Assembly (NCBI GenBank): GCA_005888865.1
Contig: VBCL01000192.1
Location: forward strand, 2,324 to 7,621
Origin: Betaproteobacteria bacterium
GTDB taxonomy: Bacteria > Pseudomonadota > Gammaproteobacteria > Burkholderiales > Casimicrobiaceae
DNA: 5,298 nt
Reading direction: 5' to 3'
Made by a program: the position numbers and the translations under genes. This document shows positions 1 through 5,298 of this stretch, one piece after another (the stretch's first letter is position 1; every line of letters begins with the position of its first letter). The notes beneath the pieces are model-generated. The model worked only from the letters and a program-made list of their open reading frames with translations. It was not told where the DNA came from and ran no database searches.

Positions 1-591
1 GAGCGCGGCCACGCAGGGCTGACAGACCGCCATCAACGAAGCTCCGGGGCCGATCACGCCGAGGAAATCGATGACGTGTGCGATGTTCTCTTCGAGGCCG
101 AAGCCGCCCGCGCTCACCGGCACGTCGCGGGCGTTGTGCCAGTCGGTGACGTAGACGTCGTGCTCGGCAAGCATCGTGCGCGCGGTGTCGCGAAGCAGTG
201 TCGCGAAGTGCCCGGACATCGGCGCGACCAGGAGCACGCGCGGCTGTGGCGCCAGAGTGTCTTTCCTGAAATGGAGCAGCGTCGCGAAGGGCGTGCGGTG
301 TGCGACTTCCTCGGTCACGGGCACGTCGCGGTCGCCGATGCGGACCGTGCAGATCCCGAACTCGGGACGGCGATGCGTGAGCTTCGCGACCGAAAAGACT
401 TCGCAGGCTGCGGCAAGCTTGCGCATCGCCGGATTGTCGGCGGGCCCGTCGCGGGCCTCGTTCAGAATGGGCAGCGCCGCGTCGGCCAGAAACCGCAATG
501 GCCAGACCAGGTCCGTTTGCGCCTGATACGCCTGGTACATCATCCGCGTGTCGGACAACATCGCGGGTACACCGTGAAGGCTGGACGTCAT
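1..591 (-). CDS. phaZ: Intracellular polyhydroxyalkanoate depolymerase, PhaZ family (5' part, runs off left edge)
   Basis: The first 197 codons of a minus-strand gene are present and unbroken; the 3' end lies outside the window. The family hydrolyses stored poly-3-hydroxybutyrate granules in the cytoplasm, releasing hydroxyacids when carbon is short. Visible landmarks are MMYQAYQAQ near residues 17-25, APMSGHFATLLRDT near 123-136, VYVTDWHNARDVPV near 145-158, and AVCQP at 188-192. The last is a lipase-box-like motif in which Cys190 takes the place of the usual serine. It matches the position of catalytic Cys183 described for the Ralstonia eutropha enzyme. The catalytic Asp and His would lie in the missing part. 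No signal peptide is seen, as expected for the intracellular type. The start is uncertain: ATG 591 was chosen, but none of the candidates has a strong ribosome binding site. In-frame ATGs at 636 (weak AAGG upstream), 561, 543 and 540 remain possible. The gene diverges from the GST gene. The family call is firm; the start is not. Confidence 0.87.
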   Translation of the reverse strand, partial: MTSSLHGVPAMLSDTRMMYQAYQAQTDLVWPLRFLADAALPILNEARDGPADNPAMRKLAAACEVFSVAKLTHRRPEFGICTVRIGDRDVPVTEEVAHRTPFATLLHFRKDTLAPQPRVLLVAPMSGHFATLLRDTARTMLAEHDVYVTDWHNARDVPVSAGGFGLEENIAHVIDFLGVIGPGASLMAVCQPCVAAL

Positions 592-599
592 CGGCGCCG

Positions 600-616
600 T
601 TGGCACAGGGTTTGCA
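600..616 (+). promoter_or_regulatory. Predicted sigma-54 (RpoN) -24/-12 promoter of the GST gene
   Basis: The sequence TTGGCACAGGGTTTGCA matches the established RpoN consensus YTGGCACG-N4-TTGCW at every defined base except one (A instead of G after TGGCAC). The invariant GG lies at 602-603 and the GC at 614-615, with exactly 10 nt between them. Transcription would start near 627, leaving a leader of about 63 nt before GTG 690. The site lies wholly in the divergent spacer and reads toward the GST gene, not toward phaZ. A promoter of this type needs an AAA+ activator bound upstream, which here would fall inside the phaZ coding region; no activator site was recognised there. Confidence 0.65.
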
Positions 617-675
617 ATCGAATCAGCGCCGATCATCGCCGCCTTCGCCGAGGAGTTCCCGCGCTGATCCGAGAC

Positions 676-680
676 AGGAG
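676..680 (+). promoter_or_regulatory. Ribosome binding site that sets the GTG start of the GST gene
   Basis: AGGAG lies 9 nt upstream of GTG 690. The open frame extends back to an ATG at 498, but that extension would run antisense to phaZ and encodes no recognisable domain. The GST fold begins right after GTG 690, so this site decides the start. Confidence 0.75.
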
Positions 681-689
681 ACATTCGCC

Positions 690-1343
690 GTGAGTGAAGC
701 CACGTTGACCATCAGCAGCAAGAATTATTCGTCCTGGTCACTGCGCGGGTGGCTGCTTGCGCGATTCGCCGGACTGCCCTTCGAGGAGATCGTGGTCCCG
801 CCCGACGACGCCGACGCGCGCAAGGAGCTCCTGCTGTTGTCGCCTTCGATCCTCGTACCGCGCCTGACGCACGGCGGAGTCAAGATCTGGGACACGCTCG
901 CCATCGGCGAATACCTGAACGAAATCAAGCCCAGGGCGGGTTTGCTGCCCAGCGACCGCGCAGCGCGGGCGCATTGCCGCGCGGTCTGCGGGGAAATGCA
1001 TTCCGGATTTAGCAGCCTGCGCTCGGCACTGCCGATGAATCTGAAGCGGGTCTTCCACGGCCACAAGGTCTGGTTGCGCGCGCAAGCGGATATCGATCGC
1101 ATCACGACGATCTGGCGCGACTGCCTGAAGCGCTACGGCGGTCCGTACCTGTTCGGCAAGCGGTCGATGGCCGACGCCATGTACGCTCCGGTCGTCACTC
1201 GTTTCGTGACCTACGAGGTCAAGCTCGACAAACCGTGCACCGCGTACGCCGGGGAAATCATTCGGATGCCGGAGATGATCGAATGGACCGCCGCGGCGCA
1301 AAAGGAGCCCGACGAGATCGACGAGCTCGACATGGAGTTCTAG
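690..1343 (+). CDS. Glutathione S-transferase family protein, GTG start
   Basis: A complete cytosolic-type GST homologue of 217 residues, close to the usual 200-230. The N-terminal thioredoxin-fold domain spans about residues 5-80. It opens with ISSKNYSSWSLRGW (8-21), the signature stretch of a bacterial GST subfamily of unknown substrate; by analogy with other Ser-type GSTs, a serine here (Ser14 or Ser15) is the likely glutathione-activating residue. VP at 56-57 fits the cis-proline loop, and DT at 68-69 fits the pair that binds the gamma-glutamyl group. The all-helical C-terminal domain covers about 90-205 and includes YLFGKRSMADAMYAPVV (153-169), the conserved folding-motif region. There is no signal peptide or membrane segment. 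The start is set by AGGAG at 676-680, and a sigma-54 promoter core lies about 75 nt upstream, so expression may depend on RpoN. The gene is monocistronic here and converges with the efflux operon. GST membership is clear; whether it conjugates, isomerises or reduces, and on what, cannot be told. Confidence 0.88.
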   Translation: MSEATLTISSKNYSSWSLRGWLLARFAGLPFEEIVVPPDDADARKELLLLSPSILVPRLTHGGVKIWDTLAIGEYLNEIKPRAGLLPSDRAARAHCRAVCGEMHSGFSSLRSALPMNLKRVFHGHKVWLRAQADIDRITTIWRDCLKRYGGPYLFGKRSMADAMYAPVVTRFVTYEVKLDKPCTAYAGEIIRMPEMIEWTAAAQKEPDEIDELDMEF

Positions 1344-1461
1344 CGTTTCGCGCTCCCGAGCGTGTCACCGGGTTTTACATGCGAAAACTCGAGTGTTGTC
1401 CGATCGAGCACGTGCCCTCCCCTCGATCGAGCAACTGCAATGGGCATGCCAGCCGGTCAAA

Positions 1462-1477
1462 GCGGCCCGCGGGCCGC
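1462..1477. repeat. Perfect 16-bp GC palindrome in the convergent spacer
   Basis: GCGGCCCGCGGGCCGC equals its own reverse complement. In RNA it could fold as a 6-bp all-GC stem with a CGCG loop from either strand. It lies about 120 bp past the GST stop and 135 bp past the efflux operon stop. No T-run follows on either side, so it is not a standard intrinsic terminator. It could slow transcription from both directions, protect 3' ends, or be a chance product of very high GC content. The rest of 1344-1611 holds no gene I can support. Confidence 0.5.
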
Positions 1478-1611
1478 GAACCGCGAAGCAAATGAACGCA
1501 TTGAGCCGGAGCCATCGCGGATCGACGCGATCGAGTGTGCCCGCCGCGCACCAATGCGAACGCTTCCTGTCCGGTGGCGCATCGATCTGGTGCGTACCGG
1601 GATACCTCCCG

Positions 1612-3171
1612 CTAGTGCGCTCCGCCCGCGCCCCGAGCAGGCTGACCCTTCACCGGCCGCGCCAGCCAGACCACCCCGATCAGCAACACGAACAGCCACG
1701 CCGAGACGTAAAAGATATCGTTGGCCGAGAGCATGAACGCCTGCTGGTCGACGAGCCGGTTCATCGCTTCGTAGCTTTGCTCCGGCGTGAGGCCGCCGGA
1801 TTGAAGCGTCGCGAGCGCCTGGGTCGAGTTTGGATCGTAGGCGGTGATCCGCTCGACGAGCTGGGCGTGATGCAGCGTGGCCCGCCGATCCCACCAGGTG
1901 GTGACGATCGAGGTTCCGAAGGCGCCGGCCGTGATGCGCGCAAAGTTGAACAAGCCGGACGCCGACGGAATGTGCTCCGGCGCCAGGCCCGACATGCTCA
2001 GGTTGATCAGCGGAACGAAGAACACCGCCACCGCCGCGCCCTGGATGATCGTCGGCACGAGGAGCGTGAAGACGTCCGCCTGCGTGTTGAACCACGAGCG
2101 CATCAGCAGGACGACCGCGAAGATGACGAACGACGCGGTCGCGAAGACGCGCGGATCGACACGGTTCATATATTTGCCGACCACCGGCATGAGCAGGATC
2201 GCGAGCACGCCGACCGGCGCCAGAATCATGCCGGCCCACGTCGCGGTGTAGCCCATGTACTGCTGCAGCCACAGCGGAAGCAGCACGACGTTGCCGAAGA
2301 ACGCGCCATAGGCGAGCGACATCGCGAGGCTGCTCGTCCAGAAGTTGCGGCGCGCGAACAGGTGCAGATCGACGATCGGGTGCCGCTCCGTCAACTCCCA
2401 CACGAGGAACAGCACGAACCCGACCACTGCGACGATGGTCAGCGTCACGATCTGGCCCGATCCGAACCAGTCGAGATCCTTGCCCCGGTCGAGCACGATC
2501 TGCAACGCGCCGACCCAGAGGACCACCAGTCCCAGCCCGATGCCGTCGACGGGCACCTTGGCGGTCGGCGTCTCTCGTTTGCGGTAGATCATCCAGGTGA
2601 TTGCAGTCGCTATGAGGCCGACGGGGATGTTGATGTAGAAGATCCACGGCCAGGAGATGTTGTCGGTGATCCAGCCCCCGAGCACCGGTCCCACCACCGG
2701 CGCGACCAGTGTTGTCATGGCCCAGATCGCGAGCGCGGTGCCGGCCTTCTCCTTGGGGAAGCTCGCCAGCAGCAGCGATTGCGACAACGGAATCATCGGA
2801 CCGGCGACGGCACCCTGAATCACGCGGAAGACGATGAGCCAGGCAAGCGTAGGTGCGAGCGCGCACAGAAACGATGCGATCACGAACAACAGGGTCGACG
2901 CGACGAACAGCCGGACCTGGCCGTAGCGCACCGTCAGCCAGCCGGTCAGCGGCAGCGAGATCGCGTTGGCCACCGCGAACGAGGTGATCACCCACGTTCC
3001 CTGGTCGGGCGATACGGCGAGATCCCCCGAGATGGCCGGGATCGACACGTTGGCGATCGACGTGTCGAGAATGTTCATGAAGGTCGCGAGCGAGAGCGCG
3101 ATGCTGCCGAGCGCCAGTGCGCCGTCGGTCAGCGGCGACGGTGCTGCAGGAGCCGGGGGATTCGAGGCCAT
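1612..3171 (-). CDS. emrB: DHA2-family (EmrB/QacA type) 14-helix MFS drug efflux transporter
   Basis: A complete 519-residue inner-membrane proton antiporter, the normal length for the EmrB/QacA group. Some 14 hydrophobic helices can be traced, roughly at 18-40, 58-78, 86-106, 108-130, 146-168, 175-195, 208-228, 238-258, 282-302, 312-332, 340-360, 366-390, 405-425 and 485-505. Diagnostic motifs are LDTSIANVSIP (35-45) in helix 1, motif A GWLTVRYGQVR (77-87), motif B RVIQG (116-120), and motif C APVVGPVLGGW (157-167), which marks drug/proton antiporters. The hydrophilic stretch 426-484 before the last helix is typical of EmrB relatives. It is the last gene of the operon and starts 12 nt after the SDR stop. 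No clear ribosome binding site is seen, so translation is probably coupled to the SDR. Together with the emrA-like protein upstream it should form a tripartite pump with an outer-membrane factor encoded elsewhere. Substrates cannot be inferred. Confidence 0.92.
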   Translation of the reverse strand: MASNPPAPAAPSPLTDGALALGSIALSLATFMNILDTSIANVSIPAISGDLAVSPDQGTWVITSFAVANAISLPLTGWLTVRYGQVRLFVASTLLFVIASFLCALAPTLAWLIVFRVIQGAVAGPMIPLSQSLLLASFPKEKAGTALAIWAMTTLVAPVVGPVLGGWITDNISWPWIFYINIPVGLIATAITWMIYRKRETPTAKVPVDGIGLGLVVLWVGALQIVLDRGKDLDWFGSGQIVTLTIVAVVGFVLFLVWELTERHPIVDLHLFARRNFWTSSLAMSLAYGAFFGNVVLLPLWLQQYMGYTATWAGMILAPVGVLAILLMPVVGKYMNRVDPRVFATASFVIFAVVLLMRSWFNTQADVFTLLVPTIIQGAAVAVFFVPLINLSMSGLAPEHIPSASGLFNFARITAGAFGTSIVTTWWDRRATLHHAQLVERITAYDPNSTQALATLQSGGLTPEQSYEAMNRLVDQQAFMLSANDIFYVSAWLFVLLIGVVWLARPVKGQPARGAGGAH

Positions 3172-3183
3172 GGATGCCAGGCG

Positions 3184-3975
3184 TCAGAACGCGCTCTTGA
3201 TCACGCCGCCGTCGACCCGGAGCGCCGCGCCCGTTGTCGCCGAGGCGAGCGGGCTCGCGACGTAGGCGACGAGCGTGGCGACCTCGGCGGGCGACGCAAA
3301 GCGCTTGATGAGCGAGGTCGGCCGTACCTTCTGGAAAAACTCCGACTGGAACGCCTCGAACGACTTGCCCTCGGCTTCCGCGAAGGCCTGGACGAATTCC
3401 TCCACGCCCCGCGAACGCGTCGGCCCCGGCAGGATGCTGTTCACGGTGATGCCCGTGCCGGCCAGCGCTTCGGCGAGTCCGCGCGAAACCGCGAGCTGCG
3501 CCGTCTTGGTCATGCCGTAATGGATCATCTCCACAGGAATCTGCACCGCGCTCTCGCTGGAGATGAAGATGATGCGGCCCCAGTTGCGCCGTTTCATCGC
3601 CGGCAGATACAGCCGCGCGAGGCGCGCGCCGGACAGCACATTGGTGTCGAAGAAGCGCCGCCAGTCGGCGTCGGTGATTTCCTCGAACGCCTTGACCTCG
3701 AAGGTCCCGAGATTGTTGACGAGAATCTCGACGTCCGGATGACGCCGCGCGAGAGCCTCGGCCACGGCGGCGTCGGCGAGGTCGCCGGCGAAACCCGACG
3801 GCGCGCCGCCTGTGGCCGCTTTCAGTTTGGCGACCGAAGCGTCGACCGCGGCCTGCGTGCGCCCGTTGACGATGACGCGCGCGCCTTCGCGGGCGAGCGC
3901 CTCCGCGATCGCGTATCCGATGCCCGCGGTACTGCCGCTGACAAGCGCGAGCTTACCGGTGAGTTGAAGATCCAT
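3184..3975 (-). CDS. Short-chain dehydrogenase/reductase (classical SDR) inside the efflux operon
   Basis: A complete 263-residue classical SDR, the usual length, predicted cytoplasmic NAD(P)H-dependent oxidoreductase. The Rossmann fold begins with SGSTAGIG (13-20), a variant of TGxxxGIG. NGR at 37-39 after the second strand places Arg39 where it can bind the NADP(H) phosphate. NNLG at 87-90 replaces the common NNAG. The catalytic tetrad is readable as Asn112, Ser140, Tyr153 and Lys157 (YGMTK), followed by PGPTRS (183-188). The C-terminus keeps the TGAALRVDGG pattern (248-257) of FabG-like SDRs. The frame stays open upstream into the emrA-like gene, but that extension is a shadow; ATG 3975 is the only start codon after the emrA stop, with a weak GGGAT upstream. 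It lies 20 nt after the emrA-like stop and 12 nt before the emrB-like start, so it is almost certainly co-transcribed with the pump. FabG-like naming would be a guess; the substrate is unknown. Confidence 0.9.
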   Translation of the reverse strand: MDLQLTGKLALVSGSTAGIGYAIAEALAREGARVIVNGRTQAAVDASVAKLKAATGGAPSGFAGDLADAAVAEALARRHPDVEILVNNLGTFEVKAFEEITDADWRRFFDTNVLSGARLARLYLPAMKRRNWGRIIFISSESAVQIPVEMIHYGMTKTAQLAVSRGLAEALAGTGITVNSILPGPTRSRGVEEFVQAFAEAEGKSFEAFQSEFFQKVRPTSLIKRFASPAEVATLVAYVASPLASATTGAALRVDGGVIKSAF

Positions 3976-3995
3976 ATCTATCCCGCGGTCGGTGA

Positions 3996-5288
3996 TTAGT
4001 TGACGCTGGCGGCGCGGCCGGTCGCAGCGGTCGTGGATTTCGCGCGATCGGGTTGTGCGAAGCGATCGCTCGTCGCGTCTTCGCGGCCGCGGCCCTGCGC
4101 CAGCCGCGACGCTTCGCCCTGGTTGGCAGCGATGATCGCCTTCACGCGCTGCTCGGCGATCTCTTCCTGCGTGCGGAACACGTCGGTTGCATACGCCGGA
4201 GCGGTCTGCGCGAGCTGCGGCAAGCGGTCGCCGCTGCGGTCGTGCGTATCGACTTCGACCTGCATCGACAAGCCGATCTGCAGCGGATGCGCCGCGAGCT
4301 CCTGCGGATCGAGCAGGATGCGCACCGGCACGCGTTGCACGATCTTGATCCAGTTGCCGGTGGCGTTCTGCGCCGGAAGCACGGCGAATGCGGAACCGGT
4401 TCCCGCGCCGAAGCCGACGACCTTGCCGTGGTACTTCACCTTGCTGCCGTAGATGTCCGCGGTCAGCGTCACCGGCTGGCCCAGCCGCATCGACGCGAGC
4501 TGAGGCTCCTTGAAGTTGGCGTCGACCCAGACCTGATCGAGTGGAACGATCGCCATCAGCGCGGCTCCCGGGCTCACGCGCTGCCCGAGCTGCACCGCGC
4601 GCTTGGCCACGAAGCCTGCGACCGGTGCGGGCAATGCGGTGCGCGCGAAGGCAAGGTACGCGTCGCGCCAATGCGCCGCCGCATTGCGAACATCGGGATG
4701 GTCCTCGATCGTGGTGCGATCGACCCGGGCGCGATTGGCCACCAGCTGCTGCTGCGCCGCCTGCAGCGCCGATTTCGCGCTGTCGACCGCGTCACGCGCG
4801 TGCTGCTGCTCCTCGCGCGAAATGGCACCCGAGTTTGCGAGCCGCTCGCGGCGCGCGAAATCCTCGTTGGCCCTGGTCAGATCCGACTGGCGCATCTCGA
4901 GGGTCGCCTGCAACGACGCCGAGGTCGCGAAAAGGTTGCGCACTTCGCGCACGGTCTTGCCGAGCTGCGCTTCGGCCTGATCGAGCGCGATCTTGGCGTC
5001 CGCCTGATCGAGTTGCACGAGCATCTGCCCGGCTTTCACGAATTGCGTGTCATCGGCGCCGATCGCCACCACCGTGCCCGAGATCTGCGGGGTGATCTGC
5101 ACGATATTGCCATTGACGTATGCGTCATCAGTCGATTGGAAGAAGCGCAGCGCGAGCGCCCAATACGCGCCGTAGGCGATGCCGACCACCGCGAACGCGC
5201 CGACGACGATAATCAGCCAGCGCTTACGCGTGGCCTTCAGTGCCGCGGCGCCTTCGGGAGGAGCAGGAGGTTGAGCTTGTTCAGCCAT
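3996..5288 (-). CDS. emrA: EmrA/HlyD-type membrane fusion protein of a tripartite efflux pump
   Basis: A 430-residue periplasmic adaptor anchored in the inner membrane, linking an MFS transporter to an outer-membrane channel. A short cytoplasmic N-terminus (1-22) precedes one membrane helix (about 23-47). STDDAYVNGNIVQITPQISG (52-71) starts the first half of the lipoyl/barrel-sandwich domain, which runs to about 95 and ends VQLDQADAKI, a classic EmrA signature. Residues 97-205 are rich in Ala, Gln, Glu and Arg and form the alpha-helical coiled-coil hairpin. APVAGFVAKRAVQLGQRVSPG (221-241) is the second lipoyl half. VDANFKEPQL (255-264) opens the beta-barrel, which continues to about 347. From about 390 the protein carries a charged, low-complexity tail absent from the shorter E. 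coli EmrA (about 390 residues). It is the first operon gene visible here, with the SDR 20 nt downstream. Only 10 nt lie upstream of ATG 5288, with no visible ribosome binding site, so the promoter and any earlier gene cannot be seen. Confidence 0.92.
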   Translation of the reverse strand: MAEQAQPPAPPEGAAALKATRKRWLIIVVGAFAVVGIAYGAYWALALRFFQSTDDAYVNGNIVQITPQISGTVVAIGADDTQFVKAGQMLVQLDQADAKIALDQAEAQLGKTVREVRNLFATSASLQATLEMRQSDLTRANEDFARRERLANSGAISREEQQHARDAVDSAKSALQAAQQQLVANRARVDRTTIEDHPDVRNAAAHWRDAYLAFARTALPAPVAGFVAKRAVQLGQRVSPGAALMAIVPLDQVWVDANFKEPQLASMRLGQPVTLTADIYGSKVKYHGKVVGFGAGTGSAFAVLPAQNATGNWIKIVQRVPVRILLDPQELAAHPLQIGLSMQVEVDTHDRSGDRLPQLAQTAPAYATDVFRTQEEIAEQRVKAIIAANQGEASRLAQGRGREDATSDRFAQPDRAKSTTAATGRAASVN

Positions 5289-5298
5289 GGCCGTTATC

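Noticed and set aside
498..689. ATG 498 as start of the GST gene, adding 64 residues
   Set aside because: The added part would run antisense to phaZ and across the sigma-54 element. It is Ser/Arg/Pro-rich shadow sequence, and GTG 690 has an AGGAG site at proper spacing.
76..693. A 205-codon plus-strand frame across the phaZ region
   Set aside because: Arg/His/Gly/Val-rich shadow antisense to phaZ, whose translation is continuous and matches the family along its whole visible length.
1349..1376. Possible terminator after the GST gene: 6-bp stem at 1349-1364 with CCCG loop, then TTTT at 1373-1376
   Set aside because: The stem is short and includes a G-T pair, and the four T's come about 8 nt after it instead of directly behind. 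Not strong enough to list as a terminator.
1372..1388. Inverted repeat GTTTT-acatgcg-AAAAC as a possible operator
   Set aside because: Five-base arms of simple sequence, located downstream of both converging genes where an operator has no obvious target.
1598..1611. Small hairpin CGGGA-TACC-TCCCG directly after the emrB-like stop codon
   Set aside because: Only 5 bp of stem and no U-tract on the minus-strand transcript; such stems are frequent by chance at this GC content.
1457..2995. A 512-codon minus-strand frame overlapping the transporter in another phase
   Set aside because: Arg-, Ala- and Gly-rich shadow with no recognisable motif, while the neighbouring phase gives a complete 14-helix EmrB-like protein.
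1393..3999. An 868-codon open frame on the plus strand, antisense to the transporter and SDR genes
   Set aside because: Its translation is dominated by Arg, Asp, His, Gln and Glu with no domain or hydrophobic core, the usual look of a shadow frame opposite GC-rich genes. The opposite strand encodes two textbook proteins throughout.
3976..4671. Upstream extension of the SDR frame giving a 495-residue protein
   Set aside because: The extension overlaps the emrA-like coiled-coil and beta-barrel coding sequence in another phase and has no domain of its own; the Rossmann fold starts right after ATG 3975.

Overview
The window looks like chromosome from a high-GC betaproteobacterium, most likely in the order Burkholderiales. 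The reasons are the strong G/C bias at third codon positions, an intracellular polyhydroxyalkanoate (PHA) depolymerase of the PhaZ type, and an EmrA/EmrB-type efflux operon. This placement is an inference from gene content and style; no rRNA or other phylogenetic marker is present.

Five protein genes fill the window, and most remaining lines of open frame are shadows of them. On the left, the 5' 197 codons of phaZ run off the edge on the minus strand. Diverging from it on the plus strand is a 217-residue glutathione S-transferase (GST) homologue that starts at GTG 690 behind an AGGAG ribosome binding site. The roughly 98-bp divergent spacer between them holds a near-perfect sigma-54 (RpoN) -24/-12 promoter core pointing at the GST gene. 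This is the most informative non-coding signal in the window.

From 1344 to 1611 there is a gene-free convergent spacer of about 270 bp. It contains a 16-bp perfect GC palindrome and a short direct repeat, but no convincing terminator.

From 1612 to 5288 a tight minus-strand operon reads emrA-like membrane fusion protein, then a short-chain dehydrogenase/reductase (SDR), then an emrB-like 14-helix DHA2 transporter. The gaps are only 20 and 12 nt. EmrA and EmrB homologues together normally form the inner-membrane and periplasmic part of a tripartite proton-driven efflux pump. Here an NADP(H)-type oxidoreductase gene sits between the two pump genes, suggesting a link between redox modification of a substrate and its export. 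The operon promoter, and any outer-membrane factor or regulator gene, lie beyond the right edge. No RNA genes, mobile elements, CRISPR arrays or broken genes were seen.
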